A stretch of DNA of 64,000 nucleotides from Pseudomonas sp. ANT_J12 (GCF_008370045.1 NZ_VOBN01000001.1:930001-994000); one strand, 5' to 3'. Shown: positions 17,046 through 27,199, counted from the first letter of the stretch. Notes: a model not told the origin generated them from the letters alone. Made by a program: numbers and translations.

Positions 17046-17615
17046 ATGTCTACCTCACCCGTCACGCTGATGGTGGCGCGCCGCGTTGCCGATGGACGTT
17101 ATCAGGACCTGATCGCCTGGTTGCGTGAAGGCGAACAACTGGCCACCGACTTTCCCGGTTATCTCGGCTCTGGCGTGCTCGCTCCGCCGCCCGACGATGA
17201 CGAATTCCAGATCATTTTCCGCTTCGCCGACGAGCAGACCCTGCACGCCTGGGAGCACTCCGCCTCGCGTACCGCCTGGCTGGCACGGGGCAGCGACTTG
17301 TTCGCCCATCCGACCGAACATCGGGTCAGCGGCATCGTAGGCTGGTTCGGCGCTGCCGGTAATCGCCCGCCGCGCTGGAAACAGGCGGTGGCGATCTGGC
17401 TGGCGTTCTTCCCGGTATCGCTGCTGTTCAACTTTGTCCTGGGCCCGTTGCTCGGCGAAATGAGCCTGTTGCCCCGGGTGTTCATCAGCACGTTGTGCCT
17501 GACGCCATTGATGGTCTACTTCTTTATTCCGCTGTCGACCCGAGTGTTGGCCAACTGGCTGCACAGCACGCCGGCGCGTCCGTTGCCCGTCGCGCCCACC
17601 ACCCAAAATCCGTAA
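17046..17615 (+). CDS. Antibiotic-biosynthesis-monooxygenase-like domain with two membrane segments
   Basis: A 189-residue protein. Residues 1-100 form a ferredoxin-like ABM domain (TLMVARRVADGRYQDLIAWL; FQIIFRFADEQTLHAWEHS). Two hydrophobic segments follow (about 118-142, WLAFFPVSLLFNFVLGPLLG, and 150-170, LCLTPLMVYFFIPL). This architecture is widespread in proteobacteria with no fixed function. The start at 17046 has GGAG upstream; a longer open frame to 16911 lacks one. It is divergent from the LitR-like regulator across 193 bp, a position in which MerR regulators often act, so it may be a light-controlled target. Confidence 0.78.
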   Translation: MSTSPVTLMVARRVADGRYQDLIAWLREGEQLATDFPGYLGSGVLAPPPDDDEFQIIFRFADEQTLHAWEHSASRTAWLARGSDLFAHPTEHRVSGIVGWFGAAGNRPPRWKQAVAIWLAFFPVSLLFNFVLGPLLGEMSLLPRVFISTLCLTPLMVYFFIPLSTRVLANWLHSTPARPLPVAPTTQNP

Positions 17616-17618
17616 CCC

Positions 17619-17711
17619 CTGTAGGAGCGAGGCTTGCCCGCGAAGAACGATAACGCGGTCTGACAGATAGACCGAGGCGTCCTCTTCGCGGGCAAGCCTC
17701 GCTCCTACAGG
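17619..17711. repeat. Inverted REP pair
   Basis: CCTGTAGGAGCGAGGCTTGC faces GCAAGCCTCGCTCCTACAGG around an inner GAACGATAACGCGGTCTG segment that recurs at 38729-38820. It separates the light cassette from the fol operon. Confidence 0.9.
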
Positions 17712-17772
17712 TCGTAGGTGATCGCTCGCCGTCGCTGGTATAGTTTTGCTCTAACCGCGACGCGAGCCGTTC

Positions 17773-18483
17773 ATGACCTCTTCCGCAGCCCCCCTCCTCA
17801 TCACCGGTGCCGGCCAGCGAGTCGGCCTGCATTGTGCGCAGCGTCTGCTCGAAGACGGCCACCCGGTGATCTTCAGCTACCGCAGCGAACGCCCCGGCGT
17901 TCAAATGTTGCGCGACCTGGGCGCGACGGCGCTGTTCGCGGACTTCTCCAGCGAAACCGGCATCCTCGCGTTCATCAGCGAACTCAAGACCCACACCGAC
18001 AGCCTGCGGGCGATCGTGCATAACGCGTCCGAATGGCTGGCCGAAACCCCGGACACCGAGGCCCAGGCCTTTACCCGGATGTTCTCGGTGCACATGCTCG
18101 CGCCCTACCTGATCAATCTGCACTGCGCCGACTTGCTCGAACGCTCGAGCCCGGCCGACATCGTGCACATCAGCGACGACGTGACCCGAAAGGGCAGCAG
18201 TCAACATATCGGCTATTGCGCCAGTAAAGCCGGGCTCGACAGCCTGACCCTGTCCTTCGCCGCAAAATATGCGCCGACGATCAAGGTCAACGGCATTGCC
18301 CCAGCCCTGCTATTGTTCAATCCCGACGACGACGCGGCGTACCGCGCCAAGGCCCTGGCCAAATCCGCGCTGGGCATCGAACCCGGCAGCGAAGTGATCT
18401 ACCAGAGCCTGCGCTATCTGCTCGACAACCCTTATGTCACCGGCACGACCCTGACCGTCAACGGCGGACGGCACGTCAAATAA
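17773..18483 (+). CDS. folM: Dihydromonapterin/dihydrofolate reductase FolM (SDR family)
   Basis: A 236-residue short-chain dehydrogenase with the FolM/PTR1-like cofactor motif ITGAGQRVGLHCAQRL (residues 10-25) and YCASKAG as the catalytic Tyr-Lys pair. The region LLLFNPDDDAAYRAKALAKS replaces the usual SDR lid. FolM reduces dihydromonapterin to tetrahydromonapterin with NADPH. It is followed after 21 bp by folE and then folX, which supply the preceding steps, so the operon makes tetrahydromonapterin, the cofactor used by Pseudomonas phenylalanine hydroxylase. A TATAGT element upstream near 17740 could be its -10 box. Confidence 0.92.
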   Translation: MTSSAAPLLITGAGQRVGLHCAQRLLEDGHPVIFSYRSERPGVQMLRDLGATALFADFSSETGILAFISELKTHTDSLRAIVHNASEWLAETPDTEAQAFTRMFSVHMLAPYLINLHCADLLERSSPADIVHISDDVTRKGSSQHIGYCASKAGLDSLTLSFAAKYAPTIKVNGIAPALLLFNPDDDAAYRAKALAKSALGIEPGSEVIYQSLRYLLDNPYVTGTTLTVNGGRHVK

Positions 18484-18504
18484 GCCGCCCCGCGAGGATA
18501 TTTC

Positions 18505-19080
18505 ATGACGTTATCCCTGCCTCAGAACGCCTTATCCCAGAGCTATCGCGAGATCCTCATCGGCCTCGGCGAAAACCCCGACCGCGAAGGCCTGCAAGAC
18601 ACCCCGATGCGCGCCGCCAAAGCCATGCAGTACCTGTGTCATGGCTACGAGCAAAGCGTCGAGGAAATCGTTAACGGCGCGCTGTTTTCCTCGGACACCG
18701 ACGAGATGATCATCGTCGCCGACATCGAGCTCTATTCGCTGTGCGAACACCACCTGCTGCCCTTCATCGGCAAGGCGCATGTGGCTTATATTCCGACGGG
18801 CAAAGTGTTGGGCCTGTCGAAGATTGCACGCCTGGTGGACATGTTTGCCCGACGCCTGCAAATTCAGGAGAACCTCACCCGGCAGATCGCCGACGCGGTG
18901 CAGCACGTGACGGATGCCGCCGGGGTCGCCGTGGTGATCGAAGCCAAACACATGTGCATGATGATGCGCGGTGTCGAGAAACAGAATTCGACCATGAACA
19001 CCTCGGTGATGCTCGGCGCCTTCCGCGAGTCGAGCAACACCCGCCAGGAGTTCCTGCAATTGATTGGACGGAGCAAGTAG
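18505..19080 (+). CDS. folE: GTP cyclohydrolase I FolE
   Basis: A 191-residue GTP cyclohydrolase I. It converts GTP to 7,8-dihydroneopterin triphosphate. The zinc ligands Cys80 ([10 protein letters not shown]) and Cys151 ([11 protein letters not shown]), with His83 in between, are all present, so this is the zinc type. Length fits the bacterial family. It is the second gene of folM-folE-folX, two bases before folX. In P. putida KT2440 a folE gene is among those induced by light under LitR/LOV control. The nearby LOV/LitR cassette makes the same plausible here but no known operator is seen. Confidence 0.95.
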   Translation: MTLSLPQNALSQSYREILIGLGENPDREGLQDTPMRAAKAMQYLCHGYEQSVEEIVNGALFSSDTDEMIIVADIELYSLCEHHLLPFIGKAHVAYIPTGKVLGLSKIARLVDMFARRLQIQENLTRQIADAVQHVTDAAGVAVVIEAKHMCMMMRGVEKQNSTMNTSVMLGAFRESSNTRQEFLQLIGRSK

Positions 19081-19082
19081 CA

Positions 19083-19454
19083 ATGCCACAACTTCAACCA
19101 GGAATGGCGCGCATCCGGGTCAAGGACCTGTGCCTGCGCACCTTCATCGGCATCAACGAGGACGAAATCCTCAACAAGCAGGATGTGTTGATCAACCTGA
19201 CCATCCTCTACGCGGCGCAAGACGCGGTGCGCGACAACGACATCGATCACGCGCTGAACTACCGCACCATCACCAAGGCGATCATCGCCCACGTGGAGGG
19301 CAATCGCTTTGCCCTGCTCGAACGCCTGACCCAGGAAATCCTCGATTTGGTCATGGTCAACGCGTCGGTGCTGTATGCCGAGGTCGAAGTCGACAAACCC
19401 CACGCCCTGCGGTTTGCCGAATCGGTGTCGATAACGCTAGCGGCGAGCCGCTAA
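19083..19454 (+). CDS. folX: Dihydroneopterin triphosphate 2'-epimerase FolX
   Basis: A 123-residue protein of the tunnelling-fold pterin family ([45 protein letters not shown]). FolX, close kin of the aldolase FolB, epimerises 7,8-dihydroneopterin triphosphate to the monapterin form. The gene partners folE and folM support FolX rather than FolB. The stop codon runs directly into a heptanucleotide repeat (five AGCTTCA copies from 19454). Confidence 0.92.
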   Translation: MPQLQPGMARIRVKDLCLRTFIGINEDEILNKQDVLINLTILYAAQDAVRDNDIDHALNYRTITKAIIAHVEGNRFALLERLTQEILDLVMVNASVLYAEVEVDKPHALRFAESVSITLAASR

Positions 19455-19545
19455 GCTTCAAGCTTCAAGCTTCAAGCTTCAAGCTTCAAGCGGTAAGCTA
19501 ACGGCCACCGAAATCCAACTTGCAGCTTGAGGCTTGCCGCTCAAC
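19454..19545. repeat. AGCTTCA microsatellite with flanks related to the element ends at 37197 and 37657
   Basis: Five perfect tandem copies of AGCTTCA (19454-19488) lead into AGCGGTAAGCTA. After about 30 bp comes ACTTGCAGCTTGAGGCTTGC. The left part resembles AAGCTTCAAGCGGCAAGCTT at 37191-37210 and the right part resembles ACTTGCAGCTTGCCGCTTG at 37639-37657. It looks like a gene-free relative of the element that holds the four-helix-bundle gene. Confidence 0.65.
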
Positions 19546-19565
19546 GCTGTCTCGCAGAGACTCCC

Positions 19566-19854
<289 letters not shown>

Positions 19855-19862
<8 letters not shown>

Positions 19863-20193
19863 TTTGAACACCCTGCGCGCCAGCCTCAAAAGCGGCGAAC
19901 ACGTTTTTGCCGACACCCTGGCCTTCATCGCCGCCGGTTACGATTACCAGCCGCAAGCGTTCAACAACGGTGGCGTGGAAAACGCCGCCGGGCAGAACGA
20001 AGGTTCGTGCAAGACCCTAGGCCTGGCGTTGCTGGAAGGTCTGAGCGATGAAGAGGCGCTGTTGGCGTTTGGCGAGCATTACCGTTCGGTGGTGGCGACG
20101 CCTGAAGGTAGCGATCACGGCAATATCCGCGCGTTGATTGCTCATGGTCTGGCCGGCGTGAAGTTCACCCAACAGCCCCTGACCCGCCGCTAA
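19855..20193 (+). CDS. HopJ-family protein
   Basis: A 112-residue protein matching the small HopJ family (FADTLAFIAAGYDYQPQAF; ENAAGQNEGSCKTLGLALLE; HGNIRALIAHGL). The family is named after P. syringae HopJ, but it is found across free-living bacteria. No type III secretion gene is present here, so a housekeeping role is more likely than secretion. It overlaps the DUF1244 gene by 8 bp. Confidence 0.87.
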
Positions 20194-20220
20194 AACCGCG
20201 TTCCCACGAACACCACCGTC

Positions 20221-20290
20221 CCGTAGGAGCAAAGCTTGCTCGCGATGGCGATCTTCTGGACGCCATCGCGGGCAAGCCATGCTCCTACAA
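20221..20290. repeat. Inverted REP pair, close-spaced
   Basis: CCGTAGGAGCAAAGCTTGC and GCAAGCCATGCTCCTAC face each other around CGATGGCGATCTTCTGGACG. It lies downstream of the HopJ-like gene. Confidence 0.85.
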
Positions 20291-20409
20291 AGGGCCCCGG
20301 CACACATCCCGACTTTTAAGATTGACCCGGCGACTTTATTTCGTTTGCCCGGTCCCCCTGCTCACGGCTTAGATAAAAAGAAGCAACCCTTCTTCTGAGT
20401 CAGGTATCC

Positions 20410-21660
20410 ATGAGCAGCGAAAGCATCAGCCAATCGATCAACGTCGTGCATCCCGTCACCCTCAGCCACGGCAAGAATGCCGAAGTCTGGGACACCGACG
20501 GCAAACGCTACATCGATTTCGTCGGCGGCATCGGCGTGCTCAACCTCGGCCATTGCCACCCGCGCATCGTCGAAGCCATTCGCGAACAAGCCACCCGGCT
20601 GACCCACTACGCGTTCAACGCTGCGCCGCATGTGCCTTACCTCGACTTGATGGAGCGCCTGACGGCGTTTATCCCGGTGAGCTACCCAGTCAGCGGCATG
20701 CTCACCAACAGCGGCGCAGAAGCAGCGGAAAACGCCTTGAAGATCGTTCGCGGAGCCACCGGCCGCACCGCCGTGATCGCTTTCGACGGCGCCTTCCACG
20801 GCCGCACCCTCGCCACCCTCAACCTCAACGGCAAAGTCGCGCCCTACAAACAGAAAGTCGGGGTGCTGCCAGGTCCGGTGTATCACCTGCCTTTCCCGAG
20901 CAAGGACAACGGCGTGACCTGCGCCGAAGCGTTGAAGGCGATGGATCGGCTGTTCAGCGTCGAGATCGATGTGAATGACGTGGCGTGTTTTATCGTCGAA
21001 CCGGTGCAGGGCGAAGCGGGTTTCCTGGCGATGGACGTGGAATTCGCCCAGGCGTTGCGGCGCTTCTGTGACGAGAAAAACATCCTGCTGATCGCCGATG
21101 AAATCCAGTCCGGTTTCGGCCGTACCGGGGAGCGTTTTACCTTCTCGCGATTGGGAATCGAGCCGGACCTGATCCTGCTCGCCAAGAGTATTGCCGGCGG
21201 TGTGCCGCTGGGCGCGGTGGTCGGGCGCAAAGCGCTGCTCGACACGCTGCCCAAGGGCGGACTCGGCGGCACCTATTCCGGCAACCCGATTGCGTGTGCT
21301 GCGGCACTGGCGACGTTGGACGAAATGACCGATACGAACCTGCACACGTGGGGTTCGCAACAGGAAGAAGCCATCGTCAGCCGCTACGAAGCCTGGCGCG
21401 CCAACGACATTTGCGCCTATCTGGGCCGCCTGACCGGTGTTGGCGCGATGCGCGGTATCGAGTTGGTCAACGCCGACGGCACACCGGCCTCAGCGCAACT
21501 GACCCAGCTTCTGGCCCTGGCCCGGGACGCGGGTTTGCTGCTGATGCCCAGCGGCAAGTCGCGCAACATCATTCGGCTGCTGGCACCGCTGACCACCGAG
21601 GCAGCGGTGCTGGAGGAAGGTCTGGACATCTTAGAGGCCTGCCTGGCCAAGCTTTCCTGA
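20410..21660 (+). CDS. Class III PLP aminotransferase (4-aminobutyrate/2-aminoadipate type)
   Basis: A 416-residue omega-aminotransferase. Motifs include NSGAEAAENALKI, the AFHGRTLATL loop, IADEIQSGFGRTG, and the Schiff-base lysine at residue 259 in LLAKSIAGG. The closest families are GabT and the P. putida enzyme that acts on L-2-aminoadipate; the sequence alone does not settle the substrate. It lies upstream of an amino-acid ABC transporter and a D-amino-acid-oxidase-like enzyme, which suggests catabolism of an amino acid or polyamine product. A CAGG sequence six bases before the ATG serves as ribosome-binding site. Confidence 0.85.
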   Translation: MSSESISQSINVVHPVTLSHGKNAEVWDTDGKRYIDFVGGIGVLNLGHCHPRIVEAIREQATRLTHYAFNAAPHVPYLDLMERLTAFIPVSYPVSGMLTNSGAEAAENALKIVRGATGRTAVIAFDGAFHGRTLATLNLNGKVAPYKQKVGVLPGPVYHLPFPSKDNGVTCAEALKAMDRLFSVEIDVNDVACFIVEPVQGEAGFLAMDVEFAQALRRFCDEKNILLIADEIQSGFGRTGERFTFSRLGIEPDLILLAKSIAGGVPLGAVVGRKALLDTLPKGGLGGTYSGNPIACAAALATLDEMTDTNLHTWGSQQEEAIVSRYEAWRANDICAYLGRLTGVGAMRGIELVNADGTPASAQLTQLLALARDAGLLLMPSGKSRNIIRLLAPLTTEAAVLEEGLDILEACLAKLS

Positions 21661-21663
21661 AAA

Positions 21664-21726
21664 CGCAAACTGCGATCCGGGACTGACATAGCGAATTATG
21701 TTCGCTTGTAGTCCCGGATTTTGCGT
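21664..21726. repeat. Nested hairpin after the aminotransferase gene
   Basis: ATCCGGGACT (21676-21685) pairs perfectly with AGTCCCGGAT (21711-21720), an inner AGCGAA/TTCGCT pair lies inside the loop, and ACGCAAA pairs with TTTGCGT outside. There is only a weak T-run, so it may be an mRNA-stabilising fold or a weak terminator. Confidence 0.6.
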
Positions 21727-21750
21727 CGCAATACTGCCCAATAACCGACC

Positions 21751-21819
21751 TGCAGGAGCCAGGCTTGCCGGCGAGGGCGCCCCGCCAATCGCCTTCGCCG
21801 GCAAGCCAAGCTCCTGCAA
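21751..21819. repeat. Variant inverted REP pair
   Basis: TGCAGGAGCCAGGCTTGCCGGCGA faces TCGCCGGCAAGCCAAGCTCCTGCA, split here as arms of about 20 bp. The core differs from the common GTAGGAGC form (GCAGGAGC, GCCGGCG). Confidence 0.85.
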
Positions 21820-21870
21820 ATAACTTCTTTTATCGAGCGAGACCGTAACCACCTACAAGCCGAGGCATTC

Positions 21871-22845
21871 ATGTATCACGACAATATAATTTATAAAAAA
21901 AAGTCCAATGATCCTCAATTCCTGCTTGGCGTCGCTGTGGTGTTGTTCCTCGGCGCGTACCTGATGAACCTGGGCAACAGCGCCCTCAGTCACTTTCTGC
22001 ATCCACTGCTGGGCGACGCCCCCGACAGCCTGACCGCCCGCAATATCGCCATCGGTTTGCTGATCGCCGTGCTCGGCACACTGAACTTCCATGTCCTCGG
22101 GCGCCTGAAGTTCAAAGTGCAAACCACCGTAGTGTGGATCGAACTGCTGATCCTGTTCCTCGCCTTCTTCGACACCTTCAACCTCTCCTACAGCTTCATC
22201 CTCGACAAGATCGGTTTCCTGATCATCCAGGGCGCCGCGACCACGCTGTATATCTCCGCCGTCGCCATCGTGATTGCCTTTGTGCTGGCGCTGATCGGCG
22301 CGGTGGCCAAGCTGTCGAACAACGGCCTGGCGAATGCCATCGCCTCGTTCTACACCTCGTTCTTTCGCGGTGTGCCGCTGCTGATCCAGATCTACCTGAT
22401 TTACCTCGGGCTGCCGCAACTCGGTTACGTGGTCGACGCAGTGCCGGCCGGCATCCTCGCCCTGTCGCTGTGCTACGGCGCGTACATGACCGAGATCTTC
22501 CGCGCGGGGATCCAGAGCATCCCGGTCGGCCAGTGGGAGGCCTCGCGGGCGCTGGGCATCAGCCCGTTCAAAACCCTGAGCCGGGTGATCATGCCGCAAG
22601 CCTTGCGGGTGATCATCCCGCCCACCGGCAACCAGTTCATCGCCATGCTCAAGGACAGTTCGCTGGTGTCAGTGATCGGTGTCTGGGAGCTGATGTACCT
22701 GGCCAAGACCCAGGGCCGCGCGGACTTCCGTCACCTGGAAATGCTGATCACCGCCGCGATGATTTACTGGGCGCTGTCGTTCATTCTCGAACGGGTGCAG
22801 GCGCGAATCGAAAAACGGGTCAACCGATCCACTGCCAGAGGTTGA
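21871..22845 (+). CDS. Amino-acid ABC transporter permease with N-terminal extension
   Basis: A 324-residue inner-membrane permease of the polar amino-acid (HisMQ/GlnP) family. The core from about residue 115 carries FYTSFFRGVPLLIQIYLIYL and the ATPase-contact loop EASRALGISPFKTLSRVIMP. Family members are usually 215-250 residues. Here about 100 extra N-terminal residues add two or three membrane spans (LLGVAVVLFLGAYLMNL; IAIGLLIAVLGTLNFHVLG). Only one permease gene is present, so it probably works as a homodimer with the ATPase and binding protein that follow. The start at 21871 has CGAGG upstream. Confidence 0.88.
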   Translation: MYHDNIIYKKKSNDPQFLLGVAVVLFLGAYLMNLGNSALSHFLHPLLGDAPDSLTARNIAIGLLIAVLGTLNFHVLGRLKFKVQTTVVWIELLILFLAFFDTFNLSYSFILDKIGFLIIQGAATTLYISAVAIVIAFVLALIGAVAKLSNNGLANAIASFYTSFFRGVPLLIQIYLIYLGLPQLGYVVDAVPAGILALSLCYGAYMTEIFRAGIQSIPVGQWEASRALGISPFKTLSRVIMPQALRVIIPPTGNQFIAMLKDSSLVSVIGVWELMYLAKTQGRADFRHLEMLITAAMIYWALSFILERVQARIEKRVNRSTARG

Positions 22846-22848
22846 TCC

Positions 22849-23634
22849 ATGATGACTACCGCCGAGCGACTCGACCTGGCCCCTGCTACGCAGACCGGCC
22901 CATCCATGATTTCAATCACTGGCCTGAACAAGTGGTACGGCAATTTTCACGCCTTGCGTGACGTCGATCTGAACGTGGCCGCCGGGGAAATCCTGGTGGT
23001 GTGCGGGCCGTCAGGTTCGGGCAAGTCGACGATGATTCGCTGCATCAATCACCTGGAAAATTTCCAGAAAGGCCACATTAAGGTCAACGGCATCACCCTC
23101 ACCAGCGAGGCGGAAAGTGTCAGCGCGGTGCGCCGGGAAATCGGCATGGTGTTCCAGAGCTTCAACCTGTTCCCGCATCTGAGCGTGATGGATAACCTGA
23201 CCCTGGCTCCGCAGTTGGTGCAAGGCGTGTCGTCCACCGAAGCGAAAAAACGTGCGCAGGTGTACCTGGAGCGAGTGCGGATTGCCGAGCACGCGCACAA
23301 GTATCCGTCGCAACTGTCCGGCGGCCAGCAGCAACGCGTGGCGATTGCCCGGGCGCTGTGCATGAATCCCAAAGTGATGCTGTTCGATGAGCCGACCTCG
23401 GCGCTGGACCCGGAAATGGTCCACGAAGTGCTCGATGTCATGGGCGAGTTGGCCACCGACGGCATGACCATGATTTGCGTGACCCACGAGATGGGTTTTG
23501 CCAGCAAGGTCGCCGATCGCGTGCTGTTCATGGACCAGGGCCAGGTCATCGAACAAGCCACCCCGGCCGAGTTTTTCAACAACCCCCAGACCGAACGCGC
23601 GCAGAAGTTCCTCTCGCAAATCATCGGTCACTGA
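22849..23634 (+). CDS. Amino-acid ABC transporter ATP-binding protein
   Basis: A 261-residue ATPase of the GlnQ/HisP type with Walker [10 protein letters not shown] (residues 53-61), signature [15 protein letters not shown], Walker [15 protein letters not shown] and the switch VTHEMGF. It couples ATP hydrolysis to import through the permease encoded 3 bp upstream. Two adjacent ATG codons at 22849 and 22852 are both possible. About 20 residues before the conserved [12 protein letters not shown] form a short variable leader. Confidence 0.92.
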   Translation: MMTTAERLDLAPATQTGPSMISITGLNKWYGNFHALRDVDLNVAAGEILVVCGPSGSGKSTMIRCINHLENFQKGHIKVNGITLTSEAESVSAVRREIGMVFQSFNLFPHLSVMDNLTLAPQLVQGVSSTEAKKRAQVYLERVRIAEHAHKYPSQLSGGQQQRVAIARALCMNPKVMLFDEPTSALDPEMVHEVLDVMGELATDGMTMICVTHEMGFASKVADRVLFMDQGQVIEQATPAEFFNNPQTERAQKFLSQIIGH

Positions 23635-23679
23635 GAACGGCTTTACCCCGCATAACAAAAACGAAAAGTGGAGATAAAC

Positions 23680-24513
23680 ATGCTCAGTAAAAAACATGCG
23701 CTGACCCTCGCTGCCACCCTGTCGCTGTTGTTCGTCGGCGCAGCCAATGCCGGCGCGGTCCTGGACAAGATCGAGAGCAGCAAGACCCTGACCGTCGCGA
23801 CCTCGGCGACCTGGCCACCCCAGGGATTCATCAACGACAAGAATGAGATCGACGGTTTCGACATCGACGTCTCCAAGGAGATCGCCAAGCGCCTCGGGGT
23901 CGCGGTCAAGTTCATCACGCCGGACTGGGACGTGATCACCGCCGGCAAATGGAACGGGCGCTGGGACGTGTCCGTGGGCTCGATGACCGCGACTAAAAGT
24001 CGCTCGCGCATCCTCGATTTCCCCGGCACCTATTACTACGTGCCCTACGTGTTTGCCGTGCACGGCACCTCCAAAGTCACCGACCACAAAGCGCTGAACG
24101 GCAAGACCATCGGCGTCGAAGGCGGCACCACGTCCGAGGACTATTTCAGCCAGGCGCTGGCCATTGAAACCACCGACGTGCCGCCCGTGGTATATGACGT
24201 CAAAACCGAAAAAATGAAGACCTACTCCGGCTCTGTCGGCCCGCTGGACGATTTGCGCCTGGGCGATGGCACACGCCTGGATGCGATCCTCACGCAACGC
24301 AGCACCCTGGACGCGGCCGTCAAGAAAGGCTACCCGCTGCGTGCCGTGGACAATGCCGTGGCGTTCTACGAACCGCTGGCCATCGCCACCGACAAGGGTG
24401 ACCCGGAGCTGACCGCCAAACTCAGTGAAATCGTGGGCGCGATGCACAAGGACGGCACGCTGACCAAGCTCTCGGACAAGTGGTACGGCGTCGACTACTC
24501 GACCATCAAGTAA
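23680..24513 (+). CDS. Periplasmic amino-acid-binding protein of the ABC transporter
   Basis: A 277-residue solute-binding protein (family 3). The signal peptide is MLSKKHALTLAATLSLLFVG followed by AANAG, with cleavage near residue 24. The mature protein begins with the usual SKTLTVATSATWPPQGF and has the IDGFDIDVSKEIAKRLG motif. GTGGAG lies six bases before the ATG at 23680; the frame to 23668 is not needed. It delivers substrate to the upstream permease. The substrate is unknown; the neighbouring aminotransferase and FAD oxidoreductase suggest an amine-bearing compound. Confidence 0.92.
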   Translation: MLSKKHALTLAATLSLLFVGAANAGAVLDKIESSKTLTVATSATWPPQGFINDKNEIDGFDIDVSKEIAKRLGVAVKFITPDWDVITAGKWNGRWDVSVGSMTATKSRSRILDFPGTYYYVPYVFAVHGTSKVTDHKALNGKTIGVEGGTTSEDYFSQALAIETTDVPPVVYDVKTEKMKTYSGSVGPLDDLRLGDGTRLDAILTQRSTLDAAVKKGYPLRAVDNAVAFYEPLAIATDKGDPELTAKLSEIVGAMHKDGTLTKLSDKWYGVDYSTIK

Positions 24514-24528
24514 GCGCACTAACCCTGT

Positions 24529-24550
24529 GGGAGCGAGCCGGCTCGCTCCC
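24529..24550. repeat. Perfect 22-bp palindrome between the binding-protein and oxidoreductase genes
   Basis: GGGAGCGAGCC joins GGCTCGCTCCC without a loop. It lacks a T-run and resembles the GGGAGC-type repeats found elsewhere in Pseudomonas genomes. It may protect the abundant binding-protein mRNA from 3' decay. Confidence 0.75.
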
Positions 24551-24577
24551 GCAAACACCCTTCTTCAAGGATTGATC

Positions 24578-25861
24578 ATGTCCTTTCCAACCACCTGGTA
24601 TTCCCAAACCTCGCTGCCGCGCGCGGCCCGGCCCGCATTGAACGGCGATCAAACCTGCGACGTGTGCATCATCGGCGCCGGTATCGCCGGCCTCACGGCC
24701 GCCCTCGAACTGACCCGGCGCGGCAAGCGCGTGATCATCCTTGAAGCCCATCAAGTCGCCTGGGGCGCGTCCGGTCGTAATGGCGGCGTGGTCTCGCCGG
24801 GCTGGGCGGAAGGCTCTGGGGCGATCCGCAAAAAACTCGGTCTGGAACAGGCCAGGGCGTTGTTCCAGATGTCGGCCGAGGGGGTGGAGATCGTCCGCGA
24901 CAACATCCGTGAACTGGCCCTGACCGGGTGCGCGCCGTCCGCCGGCACCATTCGCGTCAAGCGTTACGACGACGGCGCCGAAGTGAAAAACCACATCGAA
25001 ACCATGCGCCGGGACTTCGGCTATGAACTCAACTTTCTCGACACCGCCCAGGTGCGCGAACGGGCGCACACCTCGCGTTATTTCCAGGGTGTGGAAGACC
25101 CCAATGCCCTGCATTTCCACCCCTTGAATTATTGCCTGGGCCTGGCCCTCGCCATCGAAGCGGTGGGGGGACGGATTTTCGAACATTCGAAAATGCTCGC
25201 CTGGCAGCACCAGGGCACCGACAAAATCGTCCGCACTGTTCACGGCACCGTGTGCTGCCAGGACCTGGTGTTCTGCGCCGGCGGCTACGGCGGCCCGGAA
25301 TTGCAGAAGCTCAGCCGCGCCTATCTACCGATCGCCACGTACGTGGTGCTGACCGAACACCTGGGCGACGGGATCAAGAATGTCCTCGACTCCGGCGCCG
25401 CGTTCTCCGATGACCGCCGCGCATCGGACTATTACCGCGTGGTCGAAGGCGACCGCCTGCTCTGGGGCGGACGCATTACCACCCGCAACGAACAGGACGA
25501 AAAAGCCCTGGCGGCGATGCTCAAGGCCGATATGGTCTCGGTGTATCCGCAATTGGCTGCGGTCAAGATCGACCTGGCCTGGTCCGGCCTGATGGGCTAC
25601 TCCACCAACAAAATGCCCAACCTGGGGCTGCTGGAACCGGGTGTCTGGGCCTGCACTTCGTTTGGCGGCCATGGCTTGAACACCGGCTCCATCGGTGGCC
25701 GGGTGATCGCTGAAGCGCTGTGTGGGGACAGTGCGCGTTATCAGCTGTTCAAGCCGTATCTGCTGGACTGGAACGGTGGGCCGTTCGGAAAGATTGCCGC
25801 CAATGCGATCTATCAGTCGTTGAAGGTCATGGATTTTGTTCAGGAACGATTGCGCGGCTAA
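24578..25861 (+). CDS. FAD-dependent oxidoreductase of the DAO/PuuB family
   Basis: A 427-residue flavoprotein with an N-terminal dinucleotide motif CIIGAGIAGLTAALELTRRG (from residue 30) and the downstream SGRNGGVVSPGW typical of gamma-glutamylputrescine oxidase and glycine/D-amino-acid oxidases. The C-terminal ACTSFGGHGLNTGSIGGRV closes the FAD site. It would oxidise an amine or amino acid with release of an aldehyde or keto acid. I choose the ATG at 24578. It ends the transporter/aminotransferase cluster and is followed by a bidirectional terminator. Confidence 0.87.
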   Translation: MSFPTTWYSQTSLPRAARPALNGDQTCDVCIIGAGIAGLTAALELTRRGKRVIILEAHQVAWGASGRNGGVVSPGWAEGSGAIRKKLGLEQARALFQMSAEGVEIVRDNIRELALTGCAPSAGTIRVKRYDDGAEVKNHIETMRRDFGYELNFLDTAQVRERAHTSRYFQGVEDPNALHFHPLNYCLGLALAIEAVGGRIFEHSKMLAWQHQGTDKIVRTVHGTVCCQDLVFCAGGYGGPELQKLSRAYLPIATYVVLTEHLGDGIKNVLDSGAAFSDDRRASDYYRVVEGDRLLWGGRITTRNEQDEKALAAMLKADMVSVYPQLAAVKIDLAWSGLMGYSTNKMPNLGLLEPGVWACTSFGGHGLNTGSIGGRVIAEALCGDSARYQLFKPYLLDWNGGPFGKIAANAIYQSLKVMDFVQERLRG

Positions 25862-25879
25862 CGCATTTTTTGTGGGCAC

Positions 25880-25907
25880 AAAAAAACCGGCCGAGGCCGG
25901 TTTTTTT
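25880..25907. terminator. Bidirectional intrinsic terminator between the FAD oxidoreductase gene and trxB
   Basis: Seven A, CCGGCC, GA, GGCCGG and seven T give a symmetric hairpin that ends both convergent genes. Confidence 0.9.
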
Positions 25908-25920
25908 CATTTCAACGCAA

Positions 25921-27199
<1,279 letters not shown>

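Noticed and set aside
23011..24558. 515-codon minus-strand frame opposite the ABC ATPase and binding-protein genes
   Set aside because: Both plus-strand genes have full motif sets, and the antisense frame crosses their boundary without any motif of its own.
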